DNA of 64,000 nt from Gordionus sp. m RMFG-2023 (GCF_954871325.1 NC_088777.1:53320002-53384001), one strand, 5' to 3'; shown: positions 24,801-39,800, numbered from the stretch's first letter. The notes: generated from the sequence alone by a model not told the origin. Program-made: numbers and translations.

Positions 24801-27800
24801 GTTTTAAAAAATCGGCTCAAAACGAGCCGTTTAAACAACACCAAATTTTCTTATTCTTATTTCTTTTACGAGGCAGTCTCTCTTATTTTATTTTATTTTC
24901 ATTTTTTTTTCTTCTTTGAAATCTTATTTTTATTAATTTTTCTAGCAAAACAAAAAAAAAGTAAAAAAGTCCAACACATAATTTTTAGCGATCATTTATT
25001 ATAATAAAAAAAAATAAACAAAAAACACATTTGTTTTTTATTATTCTATACAAAAACTCTTTCTTTTTTTTAACAACTATCAAAAACTCTTTTTTTTTAA
25101 GAATAAATAAGCGAGAAAAATAATCGTACATTGATAAGAAAAATAAATATATAAATCAAATTCCTGACAAGCCCTCCCCGAAAAAATCGACTGCGCCCAA
25201 CAAGAAGCTCCTCCAAAGGACACCTCTTATGCAAGTTCCATTAATTAGGTAGAGATTTTTTTTTGCCAGATGGATTCTCGTTTACTAACGCATGGTTTGG
25301 AGGTCTCGCTGCTATGTTGCTTAACGGTTACGACTCCATTATGACCGCCTTCTCTAGATACTTTCTCGTCACTGCTTTGTCTACCGTTGTCAATCCGCTC
25401 TCGCTTGTTCGATAACAAGGACAGATGCCCAATATGCCCTGACCAGGGAGGTCCGTCGATAACGACAGATGCATAAAATTCCCCAAACAGGAAGACCATC
25501 TCAAGATATAAAAATGGCTACCATTGTCACGCGGATTACCATATAAACAAATAGTCCCATGCAGGGGAACAGAATAATAGGCAATGGCCCCAGCACGAGG
25601 GGTAATGGCCACACTGTAACAAATAGTTCCAGTACAAACAGGTAGGTGATGGACAGTTCATGACAAACGGCGCAAGTGCGAGCGACTGACAGCGATAGAC
25701 AAGGCAGTGACGAGGATAGTATCGAGAGAGACGGTCATGATGGAATCGAAACCGGTAGACAACATAGTAGCAAGATCCCAAACAAGAATACCTCCGGTAA
25801 AAATCTCTACCGAATTAATGGAACTTGCATAAGAGGCGTCCTTGGAGTAGCTTCTTGTTGGGCGCAGGTGAATAAAAGTTTCTTTAAGGCTTGTCAGGAA
25901 TTAGATAAATTATTTAATCATCGTAGATTTTTTTTTAACTTCTTTTCATGTAATTATTTTTCTCACTTATTTGTTGTAAAAAAAAAATAAAGTATTTGAT
26001 AAGTGGTGAATATTTTTTTTTGTATAGAAAGAAAAACAAATGTGTTTTCTTTATCTGTTTTTTATAATACGAAACCCGATAGCAAAAAATTATGTGTCGT
26101 GACTTTTACTTTTTTGTTTCACGAGAAAAATTAATAAAAACAAAATTTAAAAAATATATAAATCAAATTCCTGACAGTATACTTTAAAAAATAAACATAT
26201 TTAAAGTTTAATCACCTATATTATACTATGATGTGATTCTAACATAATATAATTTGACCTTGTAATTAATTTCAAACGTAACAGACATGTATAACTAATC
26301 TCTACCAAACCCAACGACATTAATACTAACCTAGATTGATGATTCATTCATTAAAATGCATTTAAAAAGTGTGCATACATTGAGGGAACCATAATTGAAA
26401 GGCATTTAGACGAAATGTCTTTCAATAGAAATAATACAGTCAATGACATTTTCTACAACTGATTTCAATGTACGTAACACGCTTAATGAATGATTTTTCA
26501 GTATATGTCAGTACTAATGTCATTTATCTAGACTATCTATTAACACCGACTAATCCTAAATCTTTACAAAAAAAAATGAGGTTTACTTTATAACAGTCAG
26601 CGAGAAGGTCGCGCGAAACAAATTTCATAGACTTGACGTGCTTCCTTAATATAGGACAGATGCAAACTTCCCGGGTCGGGTCTTGGGTAGGGGATTGAAT
26701 TTTGTCCTTACGGCTAAGGTAGTCATCAACCGAATCAATTTCGTCCATCCCGTACGTAGCGGCGACTTTGTCCAGCATGAGCGCGTCCTCGTTTAAGAAC
26801 GACTTTAGAAAATGAGAGTAAAATAATTCCATAATAATAGGATATAATAACAATAGCCTCCTTTTTTAAAGTCAAATACTGGAATAGGATTTGGATTAAA
26901 GATAATGTTAACGCTATAAAGTAACGCTATTAGAGTGTATAGACGTTTCTTTTTTTATCCGCGGAAAAAATATTAAGGGCAGACAGCCATGACAATTATA
27001 TCGGTTATTCTGTCCAGCGCGGGTGGTATGGTAAAACTTCTCGATAAGAAAAGTTGTGAAATCGATTGATATACCCTAAACATGATAGTTAAATGCAAAT
27101 AAATGGTCACCACAGTTAACAAGGTAAAACTGATAGATAAGGATGAATGTATTAGACATTTACGTCAATTTATAATCTCTGGGATATATATTAATCGACC
27201 TGCAAACATTTTCTAAATAAATAGTTTTTATGTTGCCAATACCTTTTTGTTAAGTAATTTCAATTACGTATAAAGGATATAGATAGTTTTTCAAAAAATT
27301 TCGAAACCGTTGCGAATCGGGGTAATTGACTCGTTTCAAAAAAAGAGTGACTTGCTGTTATTTGATTGATGGGATTATACAGCTGCAACTTTTAAACTTG
27401 TGATAGTAATTAAAACTTTTTCAATGTCGATATTCCTGCAAAGATTTGGTTCATTTTTCTTGACTACTTTTTTTGAGAGATATCACAAACTGATTCTCGA
27501 TAAATCTCGGTCGAATTCATGTACATTTAAAAATCGATTGTTAAACAAATAATGTAAATTACTTCTTTGTTCATCAGACTGTCAGTTGTAATTCGTTTCT
27601 TATAACGTCTCCAGATGAAGCAAGTAATGAGAGTCAATATGAGGATGGTAAAGAGAACCGCAGCAGAGGAGTTCAGCAGAACGGTAGATGATCTGGCTTC
27701 GGCACTCCTATATTTTAATTATAAACATTTAATTTAATTTTAAAAAAAAAGAAGTAAAAATCACTATTTTGCAGGGAGCACTTTCGACAAATACGGCTGA

Positions 27801-30800
27801 TAGAAATCCTTGTTTCCCCAACCTCATAGGATTTTCCATCCTAAGATTATCATTCTCTTCACCTACCTTGTTAAGAAACTTAAAGTGGAGGGGGGGGGAA
27901 ATTTTGATATGCTAATGACAATTATTTTTAGTAGAATCCTTAATCCACATCTGTTTGTAATTTATTTTGCATAATATAATTTATTTTTTATTTTAGAAAA
28001 ATTTTCGACACGTGTTATTCGATTCGCACGATACGAATAGAACAATTATTCGAATTATTCTTTTTGTTGTAGGCCAAGCCGTATAGACTTTCGGAAAACT
28101 TCAACGAGCACTATTCTTCTTAGAAAGAAATATAGAAGGAATTATGCTAGTGTTGTTAAAAGACTCTTGAAAAAGGGCTAACTCAATATTTCATTCAGGA
28201 AAATATTACGAAAGCCTAAAGATCTTGTTCCTAGAAGGAAAAAAAAGGTCCAGACATATACTATCGAAATCTCGAGGTCTTAGGCAATATTTTTCTAGCT
28301 CAAATATTGAGTCAGCCGTTTTTAAAAAATCGGCTCAAAACGAGCTGTTTAACAACACTTGGAATATCTATAATTTCCAGTAATTCTAAAGAAAACTTTT
28401 TTCTTCCTAACCAAAACACTGGCCTATAAAGATATGCCAATCTATTTTTTCCAAAATTTATTCATGGTTCTGTAGTTATTATATAAACTCATTTTCCTTT
28501 GTACTTTAAAAAAAATATAATTAACTGTCATATTTGTTAAGGTTAGTTGATTTTTTATAATTTTATTTATATTTTACGCAATCATTTGAAATTACAATTA
28601 GTAATTTTAATAAACTAATAAAGGTTAAACTGACAACGCCAAAAAACGTCTCAGGATTAAAGTATTTATATCATATCATTCAAGTAATATATGAGGGATA
28701 CATGTTCGTAATAATAATGACTTACGATAATCGGCATATAAATCTATCGCCCAATGTTTCGATATCGTTCATCCAAGGAGGACAATCGGAAACGCATTCG
28801 TACTACAATTTCCAAAAAAAAAGAGAAGACATTCATAAAATAAATGAAATAGTAAGTATTAAAAAATCATTGGATTTGCATGGCTTTAGTTATAATTAAA
28901 AAAACTAACGAACACCCTTTCTTCTTATCATAACTAAGCTATAACTGATAAAAAGGAAGGTGAATCACTGATCAAACCTGCGAGCTGGGCTAATGGGCCC
29001 TGCAGGAACTTTAATCGGTGGTTCCGAGTACTGTATCGATGTCGGTTTGGGATTGGCATTCGATTAGGGTTAAGGTCAAACTCTATAACCCGATGATTCC
29101 GGAATATGGAAAGAGCTTAAAGTAATCATAAATCACGTTAATCTGACAAATGAAAACTCTCCATTGTCGATTGAAAACGTGATGGAAATTAATGATAAAA
29201 AAAATTATAATAGACTTTGTGTAGTGAGTATATAGCGGATTCATTTATTAATTGTATTTTATTATTAATATTCGTAACTAAAAATAATTAGCCAGCATAG
29301 ATCAGTATCTTTCTGCAATATTAAATATGTATAACCTGAGCCATTGACTGTAGACTGAAATAATCGTCATAACTGGCACCAATGCCTTCATCCGATAAGC
29401 TCGTATTTGTATCGTTCTTCCTAAATATCCGCACCGAGAAATGGCTACAAGTCTGGCACTGTTTCGGGCTAGGGCCAGTACACACCTGGGTCCCGCACTC
29501 CTCGTGACAAGCGCACCGACTCAGCCTCTCGAGCTGGCGACGGGCTTCGTACCTAAATTGAGTATTCAAAAATTATGGGCCATAATATTAAGGGTACGTT
29601 ACAACTTTACAGGTATATTTATGTCCGAAATTCCAATTAAACAAAATAACCAAACATAATTATTCGATTAGCAAATGGGTTCAATTTCGGAATAACATAT
29701 ATCGTCGTAAGCCATTTAGAGATTTGGAGAATCAAATAGTATATAAAAGTATAAATAACAATTGAATTTGAATTTAATCGCATCCCACTGGCATCGGAGT
29801 ATTTCTTTATTTGCCTTACCTCCAATAACATTATAATAATAATAATACCTAGACTGACGATGCACTCGTTAAAAGTGTACATCAATGAAAACAGCTGGGG
29901 AATCCATTTTGATTACCCATATCATTATTAAAAATTTTGAACGAGAGGACAATTTATTCCTGTCTGGCGCAAACTTTATCAAAGAATTGCCTTATCATCG
30001 AGATAATAGGGAAGCAAGTTATCAATTTAAATGGCAGTTTTTAACATGAGAATAATTACTGTATGGGTTACCAAAAATGGCGGGACCAGCTGATTTGCAT
30101 TCAACAACGACGCTTCCAAGTGCATTATTATGAATGCATCGCCGTCATTAGAGAACTGCATGGGCTGTCCGTAGCCCGACCCGACCCAAGCCTCGGGCCG
30201 GGTTCGGACATCAAAAAAAAATTTCTCGGGTTCGGGCTCGTCGGGTTGTAAAAGCTGTCTGACCCGAAAATAAATAATAATATTAATATCTTAAATAGTC
30301 AGTATAATTTATAATATTAATTATAAAATCATATTATTTAATATTTATCACATTTTAGGATTAAAATGTCAATCATATTAACATGTCATGTCATTATTAA
30401 TTATTATTTTATAAACCTAACAACCGGATACCAAACTATTTTATCCCTAAATTGTGTGTTTCCCGTGAATTACAAGATAAGACATATTTTATGTACTAAA
30501 GATAAGTTTTATTCATTATTTATTATTTATCTAGCCTATACATTGTCTTTTTTAACATTTGTTTTAAAAAATTTCCATATAAAATTTAAGATTGGGATTT
30601 GATTCAGGGGAACTTATTTCTATAATTTAAATTTCACTACCATAAATGTTAATCATCCTAGAAATTAAAAAATATTATATAAAATTGGTAATGATATTCT
30701 AAGTTACATTTATATATAAAATATAATCTTTACTTATTTCGTTTTGGTATTATTATTTTTTTATCTATCTACCTTAATATGAGTTGTAAATTTTCCAGCT

Positions 30801-33800
30801 AATTTTGGTTGTCAATATTTTAAAATATGGCAGAAAAAATTTAGGAAATTAATACAAGATTCTCAAAGAAAATAAGATGTATAATGTGATATGTAAAATT
30901 TAAAACATGAATATTAAAAAGAATCTGTATTTGTATCTTTTGTCAAGAAAATGAAAAAGATACAAGATTCTTTTCAGAATTAATTAGTCTTTATTAGTAA
31001 AAATAAATGTTTGAATAGATATAAAAAATTATCTATTAAAGATTTTAGATTCAATACTTTTATAAAAAATTTCAATTTACTTATACCCTTTTTTTAAAAT
31101 ATTTATAAATGTAGAAAGATAATATTCTATCCGCTAGATGGCGTTTTTTTTGCATTTAAATTAAAAAAAATACCACGATATAATTATCCACGATAAACCC
31201 AAATAATTATGTTATTTTTAATATTGGTATTGGTATTGGTTAAAATTGTATATAAACAATATATCAAAACCAATATATTTAGGTAATTGGTATTGGTTGT
31301 AAAAGCAATACCAATATTTAAATATATATTGGTTTTGGTTTATATTGGTATTGTAAACCAATATTATATTGGTATTGGTCCCACCCCTACTGAGTACAAG
31401 ATATAAAGGGATCTTGTATCATGTATCTTAGATACAAGTATTCGGCAGTACTGCCCAACTCTGTTTATTTCAATCTAATTGATTAAAGTCATTTTAAATA
31501 TTTTTTTTAGATTTTAGACACAGCCATATTAAAAAAATTATCTCAATGGATGCAAAATTAAAAAGAATTGGTGAAAAGATTAAGACAAAAGAGTATGAAG
31601 TAAGGGAGAATCTTAATGGAAAATCCGATGTATGGAAGAAATTTTCATTTATATATGATGAAAATAAAGAAAAGCTTAATTATGTCATTTGTATTATATG
31701 CAAATTTATTTATGTATATAATTCAATAACAATAGGTTAGATATTTATACATAAAATATGATCTTATTAAATTATTTACAAATCAACTTAAAAGACATAA
31801 ATGTGTATATACAAATACAAGTACAACAGCAGAGAGTAAAAAGACACAATTAACAATTGATAGTCTTTTTGGTACTGATCCGAAAAAACTCAAAAGTTGT
31901 ACAAAATTGAAAAAAGAGTACACAAAGGTGCTTACTATGTTTTGTGGACGTGATTTGAGATCATTTGATACAATTCATGGGGAAGGCTTTGTTGATTGTT
32001 GCCAATATTTTGCCAAAATTGGTTCAATATATGGAAATATTGATGTTAAAAGCATCATTCCAAATCCTACGACAATTTCTAGAAATTTAGTAGATACTGC
32101 TGATGGTATCCGCAATAAATTATTTCCTATATTAAACTCATATATGAAAAAGGGTCGATGTGCTGGTAACAAATTTATGAAAATATGATTAAATTATTAA
32201 TAATTTTTTATAGCCACCACAGACCTTTGGACTGATGATTATAAAAAAATATCATATGTAACTCTAACAATTCATTTTATAAATGATTCCTGGAAACTAA
32301 ATAAAATTGTATTGTTTACATGCAAATTTGAAGAGGAAAAAAAGACAGGGGAAAATATCAAAAAGGAAATTATTAGAAATTTTACCTTGTTTAGGTATTG
32401 ATTTCATTAAAAATATTTATAAAAATCCATGTATTCTTTGTATCAGGATACAGCAGGGCCTATTTATCGGAAATTCCAATTATTACCGACCAAGGAGCTA
32501 ATATGGTTAAAGCTTTTGAAAATCATAAGCGTTTAAATTGTGCTTCTCATCTATTAAATACAGTATTGAGAAATACTTTTGATAACAAAAAAATTGAATC
32601 TTGTTCGTAGATAAATCAATGTTTTAATGACTGTAAAAGTTTAGTAACGTATATGAAACAGAGTGGGTATGTTAAATTAACTTTTTATTAAAATATATCA
32701 TTACATTTTAGATTAGTTAATCGCCTCGATAAAACTCTCCACATGTGTGTTGAGACTAGGTGGAATAGTAGGTTGAATATGATTGAATCGATCTTTAATC
32801 AATTTAATGACATATTGGAAATCCTCAATTCCAGAGGAGAGTCGATTAGACTTGAAAATATTGATTTTGAAATGATGAGGGATCTGATCAAGTGTCTGAC
32901 GCCTTTTAAAATTGCGAGTGATGAACTTGAGAGTGATTTAAAACCTACTATTCACAAAGTTATTTTATGTTATCATAAAATATTGAGTTTTTTAGCTAAT
33001 CCTAGCTTTAACTATCAGCTAAACCAGCTTTCATTAAGATGCCGGGAAATATTGGTGGATAAATTTTAAATAGATTTATTCCACCAAATTTCGACGTTTT
33101 TGTGCCCAAAATTTGGGAATATGAAAATGTTATCCCGGGAACATTATAAAGATTTGTGTCAACATATCAACACGTTGATTAATGCAGAGAAAATCAACAG
33201 AGATGTGATTGAGCAAAAGTCTTTAAACAACTCACCATCTAACTCGTGCTCAAATAATAAAATTATTTATTAAAAAATAATAAAGTAAATATATATCTTA
33301 ATATTATTAATGAATATTTTTTTCTCAAGAAACTACAGAGGTGGTAGATACGTTTTTGGACTTCTCTCTATGGGAGGCTGACAATGCGTATTCTGATGCT
33401 AGCGCCGAAGTTGACGAGCTAAAAAAATACCTAGATCCGAAATTATGTATTGATGACGATAATATTTTAAAATGGTGGAAAACAAACCATTATGAGTTTC
33501 CAAATTTAAGTATTTTAGCTCTTAAATTCCTGGCTATCCCTGCTTCGTCGGCTAGCAGTGAAAGGGCGTTTTCAGCTGCTGGTAGGGCCTTTGAGGAGAG
33601 AAGGACTCGTTTAAAGCCAGATAAACTGGACGCCTCTTTATTTATATATCATAATTATTCACTTTGTGATAATTTTGATAATGATATTGATGAGGTCAAT
33701 ATAATATAATATGTTCATTATATTTTGTATATATTTATTAACTTTTATATCATATCTATATTCGCATAAATGATGCTTATTGTATTATATAATAATTATA

Positions 33801-36800
33801 ATTTTTAAATATACTTGTATATTAATCGTTTTATAATATTTTTTACAAATTTAATAAAATGCAACTTAATATATATCTTGAGTAGATTATGGCCGTCAAA
33901 TAAACTTTTATTTAAGGTGGCTAAACTGAATAAATACACATAAATTTTTTTTTGGTTATTATAATATTAAAACTTAAATTGCAAAATTTTATTCGGGTCG
34001 GGCTCGGGTCGGGTTCAAGTTGCGAAAAAATTACTTTGCAGTTCTCTAGCCGTAATTGCTTGCCCCACAAATTTAATCACGAAGGTCGAAGCAAGCCACG
34101 CCAATCAAAGAATTTTTTTTTTAAAAACACGTGCGAAAATCTCCTACAAGCAATCATGGATCATGGTAAAAAAAAAACTCTTATCAAATTTACTTTAAAA
34201 AAAAAACCTCACGAAATACTTTGACCACCTATTTAGGACGCCATATTTTATCGATATTATGAATATTAAATTTAGGAAATATAATAAAATTCTGAGAAAT
34301 ATTAAGCTATCGTGCTTTCAAAAAATTGGACATAGCTTAAGTTAAAGCTAAAGTGGAGACGTTGGGTTAAAATGTGGGTAACGTTTGATGTTTCACGGAA
34401 AAAAAAATTCAATATGAGAATGAATTTTTACGAGTTTTTACCCTGTAGCCTGTTGGACCGTCTCAACGATATGCCGTTCTTTATCCGTTACATTAGGTAA
34501 CCCGCTAACACCGTAAACGTTAAAGGGACAGCGTTTGGTGCAAAGAGCGTCATGGGGGTTGGTGTAGTAATCGCAAAGGTTGCAGGCGTAAGGACCAGGT
34601 CCACGACAAGTGGCGCAAACATCTTCACACGGGGTGCATACCTATCATGTTTAAATATAAACAAAAAAATGATTTATTTTAATCAGAAAATAGACATAGA
34701 ATAAAAAAAAAAAAATTTTGTTACCCTAGGCTGTCTGTCATATTTTTCTACGGAATCGAGTATAACCTTGTCATAAAATCCATCGGGGCACAAATCCTTT
34801 ATACATATCTTTCGAAAAAAAAAGTGTTAACAAATTATATTAGTCATTAACGCATTATTTACATGATTTATATTAAACATCATTGAAAAAAGATACATTC
34901 GAATAATGAATTTAATCTGTTTCAAAGAAAATGGGGGGTTTAAAAAGCATTTATACCGTATTATTATTAGGTAGGGTGTAGGCTAACGCACAAACGTGAC
35001 ATCCATTTTCACGCATTTGTGGCAATGATCCGTTGCATCTATTTATTTATTTTGCATTTTTGGATTTAAAAGTTTAAAACATTTTAAAATTTTATCATTA
35101 AATACTTGATGCAGGTTTCGTGACAGGGCAGGCACACATTTGACGGACCTAAATACGACCCAACCGGGCAGACCTGTACGCATTCACCACGCCAGTTAAA
35201 GTATTTGCAGCTAAAACAGGAATGCGGGCCTTGTCCGCTACACCCACCGGAGCATTGGCTGTGGCAAAGACGGCATACGTGACCATTTGCGGGGTCTAGT
35301 TATACGTTTCAATAAAATTATTTTCACATTTATAAATCAAGTCAAGGTTACTATTGAGAATGCATGTATCTCGTAGGGGGTTTTAAAAATATTTAAGTTT
35401 TGAATTTTTAAAATATCGGGGGTTATTTTTATTTTCGTAGACTAGATTCTGGCCAGATCACATAAATTCCCGCAAATTATGTTTTTTAAGTTTATTACAA
35501 TTTAATCTGATATAAGGCATATTCCTGAAATCCCTACTTCCCAACCTCATAGGATTTACCATCCTAAGCTTATCACTGGATTCTTATTCCTAGTAATTAA
35601 CAAAAAAAATTCCTCTCTTCCATATGCTAGTATCTGTAATTGTATAGGGCTCATGTTGAGCTATTTTAGCCGATATCAGTGGCCGACACCCAAAAATGAT
35701 AATTAACAATCATAAATAAAAAATTGGAACATTAAGTTGTAATATTATTGAATGTACAGGATAGAGGTTCTGGGATTGACTGGTGGCCGAAATGTCCTCC
35801 CGTCCAGTGTTTAAAAAATGATATGATTGGTGTTGCTTGTGCGCCATTGTATATTTAAATACTTAAATAATTCAATTGTATATTTAAAGTTCAGTGAAAT
35901 TTATTTGTATATCTCCAGGCAATTAAATATATATATATTAATATATATTTTCATTTTAACGAGCACTTGTTTTGCTTTTTGAATATATAAAAATATATTG
36001 TAAATTACTTGAATAAAAATCGTTCCAAATTTAATCTTCAAGACTATAATTTAATCTTTTGAATTCCTCCGTAACTTATTCAATACAATCACACATTTTA
36101 TTCTATTCTTTATTACCACCATATCCATTAATTGGTATAGAACAGAAACTAGGTAACGATTCGTAACAGAATTCGTTTAAATAATATATCGTATCTTATA
36201 TTTTTTTACCCATCAATTTCCGCGATGCCTTGGTATCCATGGCACTATTGTAATTCTTGAGGGTGGCATAGGTGTATATTTTGAGTTCGTCGGGAAACGT
36301 GCCGTCGTCTTGTATAAGGCCCAGATTTCGACCCAGAACTTCCTCTATGTGGTCTTGAATGTGGAGCTTCATGTCAGCGAATGTAAACTCTTCTCCTTTT
36401 TTGACGGTAACCGTATTAGTACATCATAATAAATTAATAATATCGATATTTACAAAGTATGGGTATTTATAAGTTTACCTAAACAGCTGGGTAATTAAGC
36501 AGTAAGCCTATTATCTTCGCCGCAAGCAAAAAATAAGGATAGAAAGCCTTTACACGGTAATTAACGCCACAAAAATAATTTGGTGGTCTTATTTACAAAA
36601 TCGTTTTAAATTTTGAAGAAATGTTATAAGACAATTCTGGAATTTACTGAAATAAATACCTGGTCAAAATATAGAACTGTTCCATATTAAAACCTCCTCA
36701 TTATATATCACATTAATATTACGAAACGAAGAACTTTAGGCAACATTTATTTTTAAAAAATTGTGAAAAGGGACAAAATTAAAACCTGATAAAGATGGCG

Positions 36801-39800
36801 AACCGGTCGGTTTTATCTGTTCTATAACGGTGAGAAGGGACCGATAAACGTTGAGCCATTGTTCGGTGACTCGATTTCGCTCAATGTGGTTGGCGTCGTA
36901 GTATCCTCGGTTATTAACGGAGAGGTCTCCACAATGCGGCACGCACACGTCCACAAAGAGCCCGTAAAAAGTGGGCTGCTCAAGCGCGGTCTCCAAATTT
37001 AGTAGGACGGTATTTTTATGAGCGTCAGGCGATGATTCGTTTAAAATGGAGCGAACGTGTCGAAAAAAGTTTGAAAGATGGGCTAAGGCGTAAAGGGCGT
37101 CGAGAGGTAGCTCCAGGCCTGGGGACATCGATTGATGGACTAACTCGGCCCTAAAAGGAATGGAAAGCACGCTATGGGTACATTTAACGCAGTTATGAGG
37201 TCCGGGGCCCCAACAACCTTTGGGTGTCCCTTTTGGATAATTCCCGACTTCTAATTGAAACGAACATTCGATATCGCAAATATGGTTCTCGCGAACGCAA
37301 TCGGATGGCGGTTTATTGTCTATAAATTCCAGGGAGTTGGGTCGCCCATCCTGAGTAATGAAACGCGGCTCATTAGGGGTGGAGTTAAGAAGACCAGAAT
37401 GCGCGTTTGTCAGGTAGGTCCAAACGTTTTTCGGGCTTGTTGCGTTTAGCGAGTAATCACCGACATCTAGATAACATAGATGCTCATTCTCCATAAACCT
37501 TACGCCACCTGCGGGCACACTCCGCAAGGATCGCAGACCGAGAGAAATCAATTCCGTTTTGAAGACAGAAATTGAGTACTTATCAAACGAGAGTTTGAAC
37601 CGGCCTGCCACCACCTCCAAATTGTCAAAAAAATTTAAATCATGACCTGCTTCATCGGGTAAAAGCTGTAGTCGTAAGAAACCCGTAATAACCCGGATGG
37701 ACCTAAGGGCGTCCAGCTCAGCCCGCGTAACGCGTCTAATCAGATAGCTATGAGTGTTGTTGTGCCGATGACGTCGGGCCGTAAAGGTCACACCGAGCAG
37801 GTTCAAATCGCCTTGGATGATCTCGCATCCGGCCAACTTGGCTAGGTTGTTGGACAAAACGTCCGTCACGGTTTGGCAGACCTTGGGACATTTGAGCGAA
37901 CGCAAATGCGGATTAATCGAAGTATCGGAGCATTCGAGCGGTTCGCGTATGCAAGTGCCGGGCAAGTCCACCGAAGTTCCTTCGGTTTCGATAAACCCCG
38001 GGGAGCAAAAAGCTACACAAAAGTAACCTAGAAGAAATCAATAAAAAGAAAGGTAAAATAAGTAATGGTCTCTGTTGTGTTTAAAGAAATTCCTTTTGTT
38101 TTTGTATATCACTGTTCTTTACATTCTTTTTTTTTCTTTTCTTTTTTTTAAGAAAACTATTTTATTAAATTGAGAATGAATAATTACATCGGTGTTTTTT
38201 TATATATATATATCGAAAATTTCCACTTTATATAATATTATTTTAGAATATAAATGTGAAATATTTGGAACAGTGATCGTAGGAGGTTCAACCGCCGAGG
38301 AATGTAGGGGGGGGGGGGAAATCGACTGAGTTCGATGGTCCGGGATTTTCTGGGAGGGTGACATGGGGACAAGATTTGGCGAGGATTTTGTTCATCGTAC
38401 TAAATACTACAAAAAAAAAGGAATTCATTATAAGGTGACCGCAGTCCTATCCACTTGAATAAAAAATCCCTCGCATTTTTTTTATAGTAATGTTAGCATT
38501 TACGAAATTAGGATTGTTTAAATTTTCTATACATGACCTGAAAAAAATATAAAATTTTAAAATAGACAGATGAATTCCAATTTCAATTCCCATTCTATTT
38601 TATTAATAAGGTAAGGAATAAGGATTGTATGCAACAATATATACAATAAATTTTGGAAAAAAATGCTTATATTTAAATTACAAAAGTCATAAGTATAGTA
38701 CAGTTTTAGCCAAAATATAATTATGCAAGCTTCTAGATTTTACAGAGGTCTAGTATATTGTAACGTTTTCTAATAGAGCAGGAAAAAAAAGAAATAAAAA
38801 TATAGCGTGGCCCAACCTTGATCGACCAAGTAATGTGGCGGGCACTGTTCTACGCACGCGAACCCCATGGCGTATGTGCGCGCGGACGTCCTGTTAACGC
38901 CTCTATCAAATGTATCTTCCGCCGGTAACCTAGAGCCCGCGAAAGAGCATCTTGGAAGGCAACGACCCCCATCTTCCGCGTGGTGACGACACATGAAGCA
39001 GTCTCGGTCAGTGGGTCCGGAGCAACCACCAGCGCATTCCAAGTGGCAGCAGTCCTTTAAATATGGCCCCATGCACCGGGGAGAGATGCGTCCAATTAGT
39101 GGGCAATCTTTGTGGCATTCAAGGCCAAAGACCGTTTGACAATTATTCCAATCCCAGCATTTGCTGCTCCTGCATTTCAGGGAGCAAGTCGAGGAGCAAG
39201 GAGGACCGGATATAAGAGCTTAATTTTTTTGGCGTATTTTAAAAAATAAATTATTTTGCAAAGTATAGATTGTAGGGGTGTACCGATACCACTTTTTGGA
39301 GGCCGATCCGATCCGATATTCCAGATATTAAATTGATATCGGCCGATAACCGATCCGATATCATATCTAATTTTGGTTATAATTTTTAATATACCTTTTA
39401 GTAAAACATCTATAATTTTACTATACCATAACATATGTCATTTAAATATATTATAATGGTCAGTTATAGTTTATATTCAATTCAATTGCAATTATTTATA
39501 TAATAAGTAATAACAATAATCTATTTACATAATTAGTAATAAACAAATATATTGAAATTTAAAATTAATATATCGAAGATTTCTTTTTAGAAATACCAAA
39601 ATTTTCAATTTATCAGAGATCGGTCTGCGATGATGGGGCTGTTAATATCACTAGCATCACTAAAAACAGATTCTGAAGAGATTAATGAACATTTTTTTAA
39701 ACAGAATGCGAAAAAAAATAACTATTGCAGAATGTTTATTAACTAATTATTACTATTAAAAAAATTAAACAAAAATGTATTTCGATTTTATTTATAAAAA

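Larger units (their letters stand above)
30149..34048 (+). mobile_element. Complete-looking hAT transposon with TIRs and 8-bp target duplication
   Basis: 3,900 bp. Both ends carry the 12-bp inverted repeat TAGAGAACTGCA. The flanks are GCCGTCAT (30,141-30,148) and GCCGTAAT (34,049-34,056), 7 of 8 identical, the hAT signature. GC-rich GGGTCGGG-type subterminal repeats sit at both ends (30,171-30,250 and 33,990-34,020). It encodes a spliced hAT transposase on the plus strand and contains nested repeat ends at 31,190-31,463. It lies in the 4.9-kb ErbB intron. Confidence 0.9.

Noticed and set aside
30171-30250. GGGTCGGG-type arrays as a telomere-like repeat
   Set aside because: They lie just inside the TIRs of the hAT at both ends and are its subterminal repeats.
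36736-36785. Continuation of the 1.2-kb ErbB exon to the next stop
   Set aside because: The donor at 36,785 gives the phase required by exon e, and the residues beyond it are not furin-like.
37255-38026. Plus-strand frames opposite ErbB exon d
   Set aside because: They are shadows of the real minus-strand coding sequence.
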